DNA of 64,000 bases from the NCBI RefSeq assembly GCF_003762905.1, contig NZ_RJKS01000001.1:558001-622000 (forward strand). Reading direction: 5' to 3'. The notes under the pieces were generated by a model, which was not told the origin of the DNA, ran no database searches, and was given only the letters and a program-made list of their open reading frames with translations. Positions 47,593 to 57,342 of the stretch are shown here, one piece after another (the first letter of the stretch is position 1; every line of letters starts with the position of its first letter). Both the position numbers and the translations under genes were made by a program. The stretch is from Curtobacterium sp. ZW137 (GTDB taxonomy: Bacteria; Actinomycetota; Actinomycetes; Actinomycetales; Microbacteriaceae).

Positions 47593-48236
47593 CGTCGGCC
47601 CCCGCGCCGGAGCGCCGGCTCCATCGCCGTGCAGAGCGCGTGCACGAGGACGAGCTGCGCCTCCTGCACGTTGGCGGACGGCCCCTCGATGCAGATCGCG
47701 TCGTCGACGGCGTCGGCGAGCGGGTTCGGCCGCATCCCGGTCATCGCGAGCGAGCGGGCACCGACGGCCCGTGCCGCCGCAGCCGCGGCCAGCAGGTTCG
47801 GGCTCTTGCCGCTGGTGCTGAGGAGCACGACGACGTCCCCCGCCCTGGCGTGCGCCCGGACCTGCCGTGCGAAGACCTCCTCGAAGCCGTAGTCGTTCCC
47901 GATCGCGGTGACGGCGGACGTCTCGGCGTGCAGGGAGATCGCGGAGTACGCGGGGCGGTCCCCGTCGAAGCGGCCGGTGAGCTCGGACGTCAGGTGTTGC
48001 GCCTCTGCGGCCGATCCGCCGTTGCCCGCGGCGAGCAGGCGCCGCCCGGCGACGAGCCGCGACGCGATGTCGTCGGCCCACGCGGCGATGTGGTCGCGGT
48101 GGTCGACGAGCGACGCGACGACGGGCACCGACGCCGCGATGTGGTCGAGCACCGCCCGGGCGCTGTCGCTCATCCGCTCGGCCGTGCCGAGCGCACCGGC
48201 GGTCCCGGTCCCGGCTCCGTGCTGGTCGATCGTCAT
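47589..48236 (-). CDS. gmhA: Phosphoheptose isomerase (SIS domain)
   Basis: 215 residues. The core [20 protein letters not shown] is characteristic of GmhA, as are [20 protein letters not shown] and the SIS motif [14 protein letters not shown]. It converts sedoheptulose 7-phosphate to D-glycero-D-manno-heptose 7-phosphate. The first about 20 residues are Gly/Thr-rich and extra. ATG overlaps the upstream glycosyltransferase stop (ATGA). With GmhB and HldE-type enzymes it completes a nucleotide-heptose route. Confidence 0.93.
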   Translation of the reverse strand: MTIDQHGAGTGTAGALGTAERMSDSARAVLDHIAASVPVVASLVDHRDHIAAWADDIASRLVAGRRLLAAGNGGSAAEAQHLTSELTGRFDGDRPAYSAISLHAETSAVTAIGNDYGFEEVFARQVRAHARAGDVVVLLSTSGKSPNLLAAAAAARAVGARSLAMTGMRPNPLADAVDDAICIEGPSANVQEAQLVLVHALCTAMEPALRRGGRR

Positions 48237-49534
48237 CGTGCTGTCCTCTCCGTCGCACGGACGGACCGGCTGGCGTGTGCGCCCCGGCCCGACGTCCTGG
48301 GCGCGAGGGCCGCGCCGCCGATCAGTCGCTCGTACACCCGCTCGGTGTCCGCGGCGACCCTGGTCCACGCGTAGCGGGACTCGACCCGATCGCGTCCTGC
48401 TGCGCCGTACGCCGCTGCCCGCGCGGGGTCGTCGAGGAGCCCCGCGACGGCAGCCGCCACCGCGGCCTCGTCCCGCGGCGGCACGTGCATCCCGGTCGCG
48501 TCCTCCACGACGGTGTCGATGAGGCCACCGACCTGTGACGCCACGACCGGCCGCCCGCACGCCATCGCCTCGAGCGGCACGATGCCGAACGGCTCGTACC
48601 AGGGCGCGCAGACGACGACGTCGGCGCTCCGGTACACCGCTGGCATGGCGTCCTGGCCGAGCTGGCCGCGGAAGGACACGTGGTCCCGGACGCCGAGCGA
48701 GCGGGCGAGGGCGTCGAGCCGCTGGTACTCCGGGTCGTCCGCGAGGTCGGCGCCCGCGGTGCCGGCACCCCCGACGACGACGAGTTCGACGTCGCGACCG
48801 GCTTCGACCAGACGGGCGAGTGCGGCGATCGTGGTGCCGACGCCCTTCCGGCGCACGAGCCGCGACGCGGTGAGGATCCGCGCGGACCGGCCGCGCTCCT
48901 CGACGGGCCCGGTCGGTCGGAACCGGTCGACGTCGACCCCGCACGGCACGACCGAGATCGCGTGCAGCGGGACGCCGAGCGCCTTGAGTTCGAACGCCTC
49001 GTCGGAGCACGTCGCGACGACCTGGTCGACGCCGCGGCCCACGGCGGGCTCGATCCACTCGCGTTCGGCCGGGCTGGTGTCGGCGGCGCCCTGGTGCCGG
49101 CGCTTCACCACGCCGAGGGCGTGGAAGGTCTGCACGATCGGGATCCGCGTCCCGCCGGTGCGAGCCTGAACCTGGGTGACGGCGTCGAGCGCCGCGTGGC
49201 CGGACATCCAGAAGTGTCCGTGCACCACGTCGGGCCGGTCGACGAACCACTCGGCGGCGAGCACCTGCGCGAACGTCGCCATGTACGGGTACAGCTCGTC
49301 CTTCGGGACCGAGCGCGCGGGCCCGGCGTCGACGTGCACGACCTCGACGCCGGGGCGCAGCATCACGCGGGCGGGCAGGGAGGCGTCGTCGCGGCGCGTG
49401 TACACCGTCACCTGGTGGCCGCGGTCCGCGAGCGTGCCGGAGAGTGCGGCGACGTGCACGTTCTGTCCGCCGGCGTCGACACCGCCGAGCACGGCGAGCG
49501 GGCTGGCGTGTTCGGAGACCATCGCGATCTTCAT
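48233..49534 (-). CDS. GT4-family glycosyltransferase
   Basis: 433 residues. GT-B fold: [20 protein letters not shown] followed by [49 protein letters not shown], and the GT4 E-x7-E site [20 protein letters not shown]. It resembles MshA/sucrose-synthase-like transferases that use UDP- or GDP-sugars. ATG 49534 has AGGGAG 6 nt upstream and overlaps the neighbour (ATGA). Probably adds a sugar to the cluster glycan. Confidence 0.9.
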   Translation of the reverse strand: MKIAMVSEHASPLAVLGGVDAGGQNVHVAALSGTLADRGHQVTVYTRRDDASLPARVMLRPGVEVVHVDAGPARSVPKDELYPYMATFAQVLAAEWFVDRPDVVHGHFWMSGHAALDAVTQVQARTGGTRIPIVQTFHALGVVKRRHQGAADTSPAEREWIEPAVGRGVDQVVATCSDEAFELKALGVPLHAISVVPCGVDVDRFRPTGPVEERGRSARILTASRLVRRKGVGTTIAALARLVEAGRDVELVVVGGAGTAGADLADDPEYQRLDALARSLGVRDHVSFRGQLGQDAMPAVYRSADVVVCAPWYEPFGIVPLEAMACGRPVVASQVGGLIDTVVEDATGMHVPPRDEAAVAAAVAGLLDDPARAAAYGAAGRDRVESRYAWTRVAADTERVYERLIGGAALAPRTSGRGAHASRSVRATERTAR

Positions 49535-50529
49535 CGGGTGCTCCCTTCCAGAGCGGGACTCGGGGTCCGCCGCGCGCGCCGGTGGCGCGTCACGACGTCG
49601 TCGAGGAGCTCGTCCCAGTCCCCGAGGAACCGTCCGAGCGAGTGGCGTGCGAGCGCGGCTTCGCGGGCGACGGCTCCGCGACGGCGCGCCTCGTCCGGGT
49701 CGTCGACGAGCAGCCGGGAGGCCCGGGTCAGCTCCGCCACGTCGGTCCCGATCGCGCCGGCACCGGCGGGCACGGTGCGCACCGCATCGGTCGTCGCGAG
49801 GACCAGGACCGGCATCGCCATGTGCATCGCCTCGATCAGGGAGAGCCCGAGCGAGGTCCAGCGGTTCGGGTGCAGGTACGCGCGACGGTCGGCGAGCGCC
49901 GCGTGCATCGGGTCGGGCTTGACGTCGCCGAGCCCGACGAGCCGGTCCCCGTGTCCAAGGTCGGCGAGGTGTTCGGTCCCCATGCCGAAGACGTCGACGG
50001 GGGCGACCTCGGCGAACCGGGGGAGCAGGTCGGTGCCGACGACGCGGTTCCGGCGGACGGGTTCGTTGATCACCGCGCCGAAGCGCTCGAGCCGCCCGGT
50101 GTACAGCGGGCCGGGGTCGACGACACCGTGCTCGACGATGGTGGTCCGGGCGGCCCCACAGTCCCACATCAGGGCGTTCCAGTGCGTCACGTGCGCGATC
50201 GTCAGGTCGTCCCGGTCGCGGAACGGGTGCAGGCTGTTCGGCACGTCGACCCGTGGGGCGTTGTGCTCGACGAAGACGGTCGGCACGTCGCGGCCGCCGA
50301 GGAGCGACCTCGCGACCTCGGCCTCCTCGGTCCGCTGCAGCACGACGAGGTCCACGTCGGCGTCGGCCAGGTCCTCCGGGGCGATCTCGACCACGTTCGG
50401 CCAGTCGCGTCCCCCGGTCCCGAGCCCCCATGCGTCGCGCGCCGGGGTGGTCGGGACGAGGTACTCGTGCCGGCCTCGGACGAAGGCGTCCATCCAGCCG
50501 CCGTGCACGTGCCAGACGAGGATGCGCAT
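49531..50529 (-). CDS. Glycosyltransferase (GT4-like, short)
   Basis: 332 residues. [50 protein letters not shown], and a C-terminal acceptor/donor motif [20 protein letters not shown] typical of GT-B enzymes. No firm CAZy family can be assigned by eye. AAGGGA lies 4 nt before the ATG. The stop overlaps the following gene start (ATGA). Confidence 0.82.
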   Translation of the reverse strand: MRILVWHVHGGWMDAFVRGRHEYLVPTTPARDAWGLGTGGRDWPNVVEIAPEDLADADVDLVVLQRTEEAEVARSLLGGRDVPTVFVEHNAPRVDVPNSLHPFRDRDDLTIAHVTHWNALMWDCGAARTTIVEHGVVDPGPLYTGRLERFGAVINEPVRRNRVVGTDLLPRFAEVAPVDVFGMGTEHLADLGHGDRLVGLGDVKPDPMHAALADRRAYLHPNRWTSLGLSLIEAMHMAMPVLVLATTDAVRTVPAGAGAIGTDVAELTRASRLLVDDPDEARRRGAVAREAALARHSLGRFLGDWDELLDDVVTRHRRARRTPSPALEGSTR

Positions 50530-50579
50530 GCAGTCCCTTTCGGTGTGACGAGGAGGAGGGGGAGGAGCAGTGCCGGACG

Positions 50580-51713
50580 CTACGCAGCGCTCTCTGGGCC
50601 GCTTCGCAGACTGCTCCCGTTCATCCGCGGAGCGCGTTCGAGCAGGCGTTCGTGCGCCGCGAGGACGTCAGTCGGGGTCACCGACGACAGGCACGGGTGC
50701 CCCGGCACGGGGCACTCCCGGGCACGGCTGAGCCGGCACGCCGCGCCCTGGTCACCGAGCAGTTCGACGTGCTCCGCGTCCGGCGCCCACTTCGCCGCCG
50801 GCACCACGGGGGAGAAGAGGCTGACGATCCGGGCCCCGACCGCCGCGGCGAGGTGTGCCGGACCGGTGTTGCCCACGACGACGACCTCGGCACCGGCCAG
50901 CACCGCGGCGAGCTCCGCCGGGGACGTCCGCCCACCGAGGTCGAGCACCGGCGTCGCGGAACCGGCACCGCCGGCGGCGACCTCGGCGGTCAGCGCGCGC
51001 TCCCCGGGGGACCCGGTGACGACCACCGGGATGCCGAGTTCCGCGTACGCGGCGACGAGCGCGCGGTGGTGCTCCGGCGGCCAGGACCGCGCCGGGACGC
51101 TCGCGCCGGGGTGGACGACCACGTACCGGCCCAGCGCGACCACCTCGTCCGGTGCGACGGCGTCGTGTCGCACACCGAGCCTCCCGTCGTCGTCCGGCGG
51201 CAGCCGGAACCCGGCCGCCTCCGCGATCCGCAGCGCGCGCTCCGGTTCGGGGATGTCCTCGGGGAGGTCCTCACCCGGACGCAGCCGGACGTCGAGCAGC
51301 GAGCCGGGGTGGTCGACGGACGCGCCGGAGACCCGGGGGACCCCCGCGAGGCGGAGCAGCATCGCGAGCGGCAGCGGCGACTGGTGGAAGGAGGTGAGGA
51401 CGACGGCCTCGTCGATGCGCTCCTCGGCGACGACCGCGCGGAACTCGGCGAGGACGGCGTCGTCGAGCGGGCGGGCGGTCTCCGTCACCCACGGCGCTGC
51501 CCAGACCCGGACGCGGTCGATGCCGGGGAGCAGTGCGGCGGCCGGCGCGCCCTGGGGGCCGCAGAGCATGGTCACGTGGGACGCTCCGGCGGCAACGGCG
51601 CGGACGGCGGGGCCGGTGACCAGGACGTCGCCGAAGGAGTCGAGCCGGGCGACGAGGACCCGGGGCTGGTCGCCGCGCACGGGGTCGCCGCTCCTGCCGT
51701 GGTCGTCGCTCAT
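50580..51713 (-). CDS. GT9-family (heptosyltransferase-like) glycosyltransferase, B
   Basis: 377 residues. GT9 motifs [40 protein letters not shown] and [21 protein letters not shown] Cys-containing loop occurs near the C-terminus ([19 protein letters not shown]). The ATG overlaps the GmhB stop (ATGA), so it is the second gene of the operon. The acceptor is unknown because actinobacteria lack LPS. Confidence 0.88.
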   Translation of the reverse strand: MSDDHGRSGDPVRGDQPRVLVARLDSFGDVLVTGPAVRAVAAGASHVTMLCGPQGAPAAALLPGIDRVRVWAAPWVTETARPLDDAVLAEFRAVVAEERIDEAVVLTSFHQSPLPLAMLLRLAGVPRVSGASVDHPGSLLDVRLRPGEDLPEDIPEPERALRIAEAAGFRLPPDDDGRLGVRHDAVAPDEVVALGRYVVVHPGASVPARSWPPEHHRALVAAYAELGIPVVVTGSPGERALTAEVAAGGAGSATPVLDLGGRTSPAELAAVLAGAEVVVVGNTGPAHLAAAVGARIVSLFSPVVPAAKWAPDAEHVELLGDQGAACRLSRARECPVPGHPCLSSVTPTDVLAAHERLLERAPRMNGSSLRSGPESAA

Positions 51714-52261
51714 GGCCTGGTCGTCGCGACCCGCTGCAGTGCCAGCGCCACGGCCTCCTCGATCGTGTCGGCGACCGTCTCGGCAGCGTCGATCTCCTCG
51801 CGGCGGGTCCGCGGGGTGGGCACCAGGATCGCCTGGGCACCAGCGGCGGCGGCGGCGCCGACGTCCGCGCCGATGTCCCCGATCACGACGAGCTCCGCCA
51901 CCGGGACGCCGAGCCGCTCGGACGCCTCGAGCACGAGTCCCGGGCGGGGCTTCCGGCAGGGGCAGTCGTCCTCGGGGCCGTGCGGGCAGACGCACCAGAC
52001 GTCGAACGGCCCGACGAGCTCGTCCACGCGGGCGTTCGTCGCGTCCACCTCGGCGCGGGTGGCTCCGCCGCGGGCGATCACGGACTGGTTCGTCACGACG
52101 CCGACCGGCAGCCCCGCCGCCCGGGCACGCTCGACGGCGCGACGGGCGCCGGGGACCGGCACCACCCGGTGCGGGTCCGCGTTGTACGGCACGTCGATGA
52201 TCAGCGTGTCGTCACGGTCGAAGAGGAGACCGCCGACGACGCGGTCCACCGAGAGAGCCAT
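51710..52261 (-). CDS. gmhB: D-glycero-D-manno-heptose-1,7-bisphosphate phosphatase (HAD-IIIA)
   Basis: 183 residues. HAD motif I LLFDRDDTL (nucleophile and acid Asp present), motif II VVTNQS, and the zinc-binding loop CVCPHGPEDDCPCRKPRPG matching the Cys/His set of GmhB, then IGDIGADVGAA. It removes the C7 phosphate to give heptose 1-phosphate. First gene of the minus-strand operon 52261-46111. No Shine-Dalgarno sequence; TAGAAC lies 13 bp upstream, suggesting a leaderless transcript. Confidence 0.92.
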   Translation of the reverse strand: MALSVDRVVGGLLFDRDDTLIIDVPYNADPHRVVPVPGARRAVERARAAGLPVGVVTNQSVIARGGATRAEVDATNARVDELVGPFDVWCVCPHGPEDDCPCRKPRPGLVLEASERLGVPVAELVVIGDIGADVGAAAAAGAQAILVPTPRTRREEIDAAETVADTIEEAVALALQRVATTRP

Positions 52262-52302
52262 GGCCCAGGTTCTACCCGGGACCGGCCGGGCGGCGGAGCA
52301 GG

Positions 52303-52334
52303 AAGGCCCCGGAGCGCGAAGGCCCCGGAGCGCG
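52303..52334. repeat. 16-bp direct repeat in the gmhB-GT9 intergenic region
   Basis: AAGGCCCCGGAGCGCG occurs twice in tandem (52303-52318 and 52319-52334), between the divergent leaderless promoters of gmhB and the plus-strand GT9 gene. It could be a shared operator or chance duplication. Confidence 0.7.
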
Positions 52335-52377
52335 ACGGGCCGGACGCGTCCGGTCGGCGGCGGCTACCGTCGGCCGC

Positions 52378-53400
52378 GTGACCGCCCTCGATGCCCTCCC
52401 GCCCTCCGACGGCCGCCCCGAGCTCGTGGTGCTCCGCGCCATCAAGCTCGGCGACCTGCTCGTCGCCGTCCCCGCACTCCGCGCGCTCCGCCGTGCCTTC
52501 CCCGACCACCGGATCAGCCTCGCCACGACGGCCTGGCTCGCGCCGGTCGTCGCGTTGGTCCCGGCAGTGGACGTACACCTCGCGCAGCAGGGCTTCGACC
52601 ACCCGATCGGCGTCCCGGCCGGGGTCACCGACGTCGCGGTCAACCTGCACGGCGCCGGTCCGGAGTCCGAGGACCTCGTCGCGGCGCTCGGCGCACGACG
52701 GACGATCCACCACGGCGAGGGTGGTCCGTCCTGGGAGGACGGCCCCGTCAACGAGCGCGAGCGCTGGGTGCGGCTGCTCCGCGCGTACGACATCCCGGCC
52801 GACGCGGACGACGTCGCGATCGACCGTCCGGCGGAGCCGCCGGTGGTCGACGGCGCGGCGGTCGTGCACGTGGGTGCCTTCCACGGCGCGCGGCACTGGC
52901 CGGTGGACCGCTTCGCCGAGGTGGTGCGCGGGCTCCGTGAGCGCGGGCACGACGTGGTCCTGACGGGAGGCGCGGCTGACGTGGCGCGGGCGGCCGCGGT
53001 CGCCGACGCGGCCGGGCTGCCGCCGGAGGCGGTCCTGGCTGGGGTCCTCGACCTGCAGCCGTTCGCCGCGGTGGTCGCCGCCGCCCGGGTCGTCGTCACG
53101 GTGGACACCGGTGCGGCCCACCTCGCCTCCGCGTACGGGATCCCGTCGGTCGTCCTGTTCGGCCCGGCGCCGCCCGAGGCGTGGGGACCGCCGGCGTCCG
53201 GTCCGCACGTGGTGCTCACCGACGCGTCGGTCCGTCGTGGCGACGTCTTCTCCGAGGAGCCGGACCCCGCGATCCTCGCCGTGCACCCGGTGGACGTGCT
53301 CGCGGCCGTCGACGGGCTCGGCGTGGTGCCGGCCGGTTCCGGCGCGGGTGCCAGTCCGGACGCCGCGGGCGCTCGGGCAGCGGCGAGCGTCGACCAGTAG
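52378..53400 (+). CDS. GT9-family (heptosyltransferase-like) glycosyltransferase, C
   Basis: 340 residues. ELVVLRAIKLGDLLVAVPAL, NLHGAGPES, VVHVGAFHGARHWPVDRFAE, VVTVDTGAAHLASAYGIPSV and FGPAPPEAWGP are GT9 hallmarks. It diverges from gmhB. The GTG at 52378 has TACCGT 13 bp upstream and no Shine-Dalgarno sequence. The C-terminal about 25 residues are Ala/Gly-rich. Third GT9 of the cluster. Confidence 0.88.
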   Translation: MTALDALPPSDGRPELVVLRAIKLGDLLVAVPALRALRRAFPDHRISLATTAWLAPVVALVPAVDVHLAQQGFDHPIGVPAGVTDVAVNLHGAGPESEDLVAALGARRTIHHGEGGPSWEDGPVNERERWVRLLRAYDIPADADDVAIDRPAEPPVVDGAAVVHVGAFHGARHWPVDRFAEVVRGLRERGHDVVLTGGAADVARAAAVADAAGLPPEAVLAGVLDLQPFAAVVAAARVVVTVDTGAAHLASAYGIPSVVLFGPAPPEAWGPPASGPHVVLTDASVRRGDVFSEEPDPAILAVHPVDVLAAVDGLGVVPAGSGAGASPDAAGARAAASVDQ

Positions 53401-53446
53401 CGTCGGGAGGACGGGCCGGAACGACCGGCGCCGTGGAGGGAGCACC

Positions 53447-53803
53447 GTGTTCGAAGCGGCCAACATCCGGGACTGGATCGGCCTGCCGGTCGTCGACGAG
53501 AGCGACGACAAGGTCGGGACCCTCGAGAGCATCTACTACGACACCGCGACGTCGGAGCCGGCGTTCGGCGCGCTCACGACGGGGCTCGTCGGGTTCCAGA
53601 AGCTCGTCTTCGTCCCGCTCGTCGGCGCCACCGTGACCCCGAAGAACCTGCGGGTGACCTTCGGCAAGAAGGTCGTCAAGGACGCGCCGTCGATCCCCAC
53701 CGACGGTGAGCTCGACGCCGCCGCCGAGCCGGACCTGTACGCCCACTACGGCCTCCAGTACCAGACCGGCAGCGGGGGAGAGCGTCGACTCGGCCGACGT
53801 TGA
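53447..53803 (+). CDS. PRC-barrel domain protein
   Basis: 118 residues. The PRC-barrel is recognised from IRDWIGLPVVDESDDKVGTL and ESIYYDTATSEPAFGALTTG (about 6-80); the rest is polar. PRC barrels occur in RNA-processing and stress proteins; the role here is unknown. GGAGGG sits 6 nt before the GTG start. Confidence 0.88.
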   Translation: MFEAANIRDWIGLPVVDESDDKVGTLESIYYDTATSEPAFGALTTGLVGFQKLVFVPLVGATVTPKNLRVTFGKKVVKDAPSIPTDGELDAAAEPDLYAHYGLQYQTGSGGERRLGRR

Positions 53804-54917
53804 GGGGGACGGCACTAGCCTGATCCCTTCCCGTCCGACCGCTCCGCACTCCCGAGGTACCGCCCTGCTCCGCTCCGTCCGTTCGACGCTGCTCGCCGCA
53901 CTGGCGGTCCTCGGCGTGCTCGCCGCCGGGTCCCTGCAACCGACCGCGGCGGAGGCGGCGCCGCTCTGGCCGGTCCCGCAGCCGTACCGGGCAACGAGCG
54001 AACCGGTGGAGCAGCTCGACGGGATCCCCGCGGGCAGCGAGTACGTGGCCCTCGGCGACTCGTACTCGGCGGGGTACGGACTCGACGACCCGACCGGCCT
54101 GCCGGTCACCGCGTGCGGGCAGTCGGCCCAGGACTACCCGCACCGGATCGCGGCCCGGTTCGGGCTCGCGCTGCACGACGTCACGTGCGGCGGAGCGACG
54201 AGCTCCGACATCACCACCGGGCACCAGTTCAAGGGCGTCCCGCCGCAGATCGAGGCGCTCTCCGACACCACCCGGCTCGTCACGCTGACGATCGGCGGCA
54301 ACGACGCGGACATCTTCGGCACCGCGGCGTCCTGCCTCGCGCTCTCCGCGAAGGGGCCGGTGTTCTCCGGGCGCGACGCCCCGTCCTGCCGGAGCACGCT
54401 CGTGCAGGACGGCGAGGACCAGCTCGGTGCGAAGATCCAATCGCGCGTCGCCCTCGGCATCGCGGGCACCCTCGCCGCGATCCGGCAGGCCGCGCCGAAC
54501 GCCCGGATCGTGTTCCTCGGGTACCCGGCCATCTTCCCGGACGCCGCGCACACCCCGGCGAAGGGGTGCTTCCGGTCCGCGCTCGACATCGGCACGCTCA
54601 CCGGCGCGTTCCCGGCGAACTCGTACCCGTTCACGAACACCGACGTGCGGTACCTGCACGGCGTGCAGCAGGAGCTGAACGACGTCGCGAAGTCCGCCGC
54701 CGCAGCCGCCGGCGTCCGGTACGTCGACGTGTTCGCGTCGACGCAGGCCCGGTCGGCGTGCGCGACGAAGCGCCCGTACGTCTCGGGCGTGACGCTCGAC
54801 TCCGCGAACGGCCTGCGCCGCATCGACCTCGAACCCGGGGCGCTGCACCCGAACACCCGCGGCGTCGCCTACCTGACCCGCCGTGTCGAGTCCGCGGTGC
54901 GGAGCCTGGCGGGCTGA
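53706..54917 (+). CDS. Secreted SGNH-family lipase/esterase
   Basis: Block I ALGDSYSAGYG (catalytic Ser), block III TIGGNDADIF (oxyanion Asn) and block V LEPGALHPNTRG (catalytic His) identify an SGNH hydrolase like Streptomyces secreted lipases. Paired cysteines would stabilise it outside the cell. A signal peptide (RSVRSTLLAALAVLGVLAAG, then TAAEA) precedes the domain. The start is unresolved: the only canonical upstream start is GTG 53706, inside the PRC-barrel gene. A TAGCCT promoter-like element at 53816-53821 and CTG at 53820 lie nearer. The product is 403 residues from 53706. Confidence 0.85.
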   Translation: MSSTPPPSRTCTPTTASSTRPAAGESVDSADVEGDGTSLIPSRPTAPHSRGTALLRSVRSTLLAALAVLGVLAAGSLQPTAAEAAPLWPVPQPYRATSEPVEQLDGIPAGSEYVALGDSYSAGYGLDDPTGLPVTACGQSAQDYPHRIAARFGLALHDVTCGGATSSDITTGHQFKGVPPQIEALSDTTRLVTLTIGGNDADIFGTAASCLALSAKGPVFSGRDAPSCRSTLVQDGEDQLGAKIQSRVALGIAGTLAAIRQAAPNARIVFLGYPAIFPDAAHTPAKGCFRSALDIGTLTGAFPANSYPFTNTDVRYLHGVQQELNDVAKSAAAAAGVRYVDVFASTQARSACATKRPYVSGVTLDSANGLRRIDLEPGALHPNTRGVAYLTRRVESAVRSLAG

Positions 54918-54924
54918 GGCCGGG

Positions 54925-55851
54925 TCAGGCGGGGACCTCCTCGTCGTCCGGCGTGGCGTCGGTCGCCGCCGTACCGGTCGCTGCTGCACCGCCGGCTGTT
55001 GCACTGTCCGCTGCTGCACTGCTCGCGGCCGCCTCGTGCGCGCTCGGCGGGACGACGCAGACCGGTGACACCGTTGCGCGGAGGACGTCGTGCAGCACCG
55101 AACCGGAGAGCACGTGCACGTGTCCCTGCCCGAGCACCACGAGGGACGCCTGCCGGGTGTGCGCCGCGATGGCCCGTCCGGGGTGCCCCTCGACCAGGAG
55201 CGGCCGGACCCGGACGTCCGGGTAGCGGGCCGCCAGCACGGCGGTCGCACGCTGCAGGAGCGCCTCGTTCTGCCGGCGCCAGCGGAGCGGGTCCTCGGCG
55301 AAGTCGGTGAGCCCGGTCCGGGTCAGCACCGGCATCTCCCACGCCCGGAGGACCGTCAACCGGCGGTGCCGCCGTCGGGCCTCGTCGACGGCGATGGCCA
55401 CCGCGCGCTCGTCGAGCGGTTCCTCCACCGCGAGGACCACGTCACCGTCGATCGGGTGCGGACCGTCCGGCACCACCACGGTCGGCACCGCTGACCGTTC
55501 GGCGACCCGCGCAGGACCGTTGCCGGCCGTCGAACCGCGGCGGCTCCGGAAGGTCCCGACGACGAGCAGGTCGCCCGCGTCCGACTCCCGCACCAGTGCG
55601 GCATCCAGGGGACCCGCGTGCCGCACGATCGCGACGTCGACCCCGGGCAGGGCGTCGCGGGTCTCGTCCGCGACGTGCTCCGCCACGCGTTTGCCGTCCG
55701 ACCCGACACGCCCCTCGAGCGCCGGGTCGACCCCGACCACGCGGACGTGCTCGATCCCGGTCCCGGCGCGGGCCGCGACCCAGGCGATGGCCTCTTCGTG
55801 GGGACGCGCCGCGTCCGCCGCCAACGTGACCGTTCTCCAGTGCTCGTCCAT
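54925..55851 (-). CDS. Tandem universal stress protein
   Basis: 308 residues with two UspA folds. Domain 1 (about 5-135) includes LAADAARPHEEAIAWVAARA and LLVVGTFRSRRGSTAGNGPA. Domain 2 (about 138-275) includes VVLAVEEPLDERAVAIAVDE and the ATP-site-like LVVLGQGHVHVLSGSVLHDV followed by VSPVCVVPP. The Ala/Ser/Thr-rich C-terminal tail (about 278-308) is extra. Likely cytoplasmic and ATP-binding. GAGGAGG is about 9 nt before the ATG. Confidence 0.88.
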   Translation of the reverse strand: MDEHWRTVTLAADAARPHEEAIAWVAARAGTGIEHVRVVGVDPALEGRVGSDGKRVAEHVADETRDALPGVDVAIVRHAGPLDAALVRESDAGDLLVVGTFRSRRGSTAGNGPARVAERSAVPTVVVPDGPHPIDGDVVLAVEEPLDERAVAIAVDEARRRHRRLTVLRAWEMPVLTRTGLTDFAEDPLRWRRQNEALLQRATAVLAARYPDVRVRPLLVEGHPGRAIAAHTRQASLVVLGQGHVHVLSGSVLHDVLRATVSPVCVVPPSAHEAAASSAAADSATAGGAAATGTAATDATPDDEEVPA

Positions 55852-55910
55852 CCCGATCGACCTCCTCGTCGAGATCCGCCGGGGCGTCAGGTGGCGCTCC
55901 TGGCGCGAAG

Positions 55911-56774
55911 CTACTCCCGCAGGGTGCCGAGCAACCAGTCCATCGCCTGCGGAACACCTGCGAGGACGGCGATGTGCCCGGCGTCCGCCCGCTCGTGGAA
56001 GGTCGCGTCGGGCAGCCCGGACGCGAGCATCCGGCCGTGCGCGAGTGGTATCACCCGGTCCTCGACACCCTGCTCCACGAGCACCGGGACCCGGACGTCC
56101 GACAGCGCGAAGCCCCAGTCCGTCACGAACGCCAGGTCGTCGTCCGCGGCGCCCTCGCTCCCCGTCGGCCCCGCGGCCTGCGCGTCCTGACCCAGCGCCG
56201 CCCACTCGCCGTCGAGGGCGGCCCAGTCCGCGTCGGTGAACTGCGCCGGGTCGAAGCCGGCCGTCTCCGCCCAGGTGAGTCGCGCCTCCCGACCGGATCG
56301 TGCCGAACGGAGGCCGCCGTCGTCGGCCATGCCCGCCCACCAGGCCGGCGTGTCGACGAACGGGGCGGGGGAGGCGAAGGTGGCGACCGCGGAGACGCGG
56401 TCCGGCAGCAGGGCCGCCGCAGCGAGGGCGTGCGGGCCGCCGCCGGAGCCGCCGATGGTGGCGACGCGGTCGATGCCGAGCGCGTCGAGGACCTGCTCGA
56501 GGTCGCGGGCGCCGTCGGCGACCGTGCGGCCGGGGAGGGGGTCGGCGCCGCCGAAGCCGGGGCGGGTGAGGGCGACCAGGCGGATGCCGCGGGCGGTGGC
56601 GTGGGCGAGGACCGGAGCGAGGTGCCTGCCGGTGTGCGGGGTCTCGTGGTGCCACACGAGTGTGGGCGCGGCTGGGCCGGTTTCGACTGGGCTGGTTTCG
56701 GGTTGGCCGGTTTCGGGTTGGCCGCTGTCGTCGACGTGGACCGTGCGCTCGTCGCTGAGCCGGATCGCGTGCAT
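55911..56774 (-). CDS. Alpha/beta hydrolase
   Basis: 287 residues. Nucleophile elbow GGSGGGP (Ser about residue 110), the oxyanion region LVWHHETPHTGRHL, the acid in LVEQGVEDRVIP and the His in RADAGHIAVL complete a triad. Near the N-terminus (about 18-32) is a QPETGQPETSPVETG stretch produced by a short DNA repeat. Substrate unknown. No ribosome binding site; TACGCT lies 13 bp upstream, overlapping the divergent NUDIX promoter. Confidence 0.87.
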   Translation of the reverse strand: MHAIRLSDERTVHVDDSGQPETGQPETSPVETGPAAPTLVWHHETPHTGRHLAPVLAHATARGIRLVALTRPGFGGADPLPGRTVADGARDLEQVLDALGIDRVATIGGSGGGPHALAAAALLPDRVSAVATFASPAPFVDTPAWWAGMADDGGLRSARSGREARLTWAETAGFDPAQFTDADWAALDGEWAALGQDAQAAGPTGSEGAADDDLAFVTDWGFALSDVRVPVLVEQGVEDRVIPLAHGRMLASGLPDATFHERADAGHIAVLAGVPQAMDWLLGTLRE

Positions 56775-56781
56775 GGCGGCG

Positions 56782-56791
56782 AGCGTAGTCT
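56782..56791. promoter_or_regulatory. Overlapping divergent -10 elements for hydrolase and NUDIX
   Basis: TAGTCT (56786-56791, plus) lies 12 bp before the NUDIX GTG. TACGCT (56787-56782, minus) lies 13 bp before the hydrolase ATG. They share the central TA, so RNA polymerase can load in only one direction at a time. Confidence 0.6.
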
Positions 56792-56797
56792 GCCGGC

Positions 56798-57295
56798 GTG
56801 GTGCGGAGTGCGGGACTGCTGCTGTACCGGACCGGCGCGTCCGGGCTCGAGGTGTTCGTCGCGCACATGGGCGGACCCTTCTGGAAGCGACGGCCGCGGG
56901 CATGGTCCATCCCGAAGGGGGAGTTCTCGGAGGACGAGGCCCCACTGGACGCCGCCGTGCGGGAGTTCGCCGAGGAGATCGGCGTCGCCCCACCCGACGT
57001 GCCCTACGAGCTCCTCGGGGAGTTCCGGCAGTCGTCCGGCAAGCGGGTCACGGTGTTCGCGGGCGCTGCGCCGGAGTTCTCGGTGTCCGCGGTCCACTCG
57101 AACACCGTGCGGCTCGAGCTGCCACGCGGATCCGGGCGGTTCGTCGAGGTCCCGGAGGTCGACGACGCCCGGTGGGCGCCGGTGGACGCCGCACGGTCGA
57201 TGCTGGTCGCGGGGCAGGTGCCGGCGCTCGACGCGCTGGCCCTGCTTCGTCACGACGACGTCTCGATCTGGCCCGATCCCGCGGATGCTGGTTAG
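56798..57295 (+). CDS. NUDIX hydrolase
   Basis: 165 residues. The Nudix box is divergent but readable: GEFSEDEAPLDAAVREFAEE then IGV (positions about 48-70). WSIPKGEF and VPEVDDARWAPVDAARSML fit diadenosine-polyphosphate or NTP-type NUDIX enzymes. Two GTG codons are adjacent; the first (56798) is chosen because TAGTCT lies exactly 12 bp upstream and no Shine-Dalgarno sequence exists. Confidence 0.9.
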   Translation: MVRSAGLLLYRTGASGLEVFVAHMGGPFWKRRPRAWSIPKGEFSEDEAPLDAAVREFAEEIGVAPPDVPYELLGEFRQSSGKRVTVFAGAAPEFSVSAVHSNTVRLELPRGSGRFVEVPEVDDARWAPVDAARSMLVAGQVPALDALALLRHDDVSIWPDPADAG

Positions 57296-57342
57296 CCTGA
57301 GCGAGCGCCGGGGCACACCGACGCGCGAGCAGGGGAGCACGC

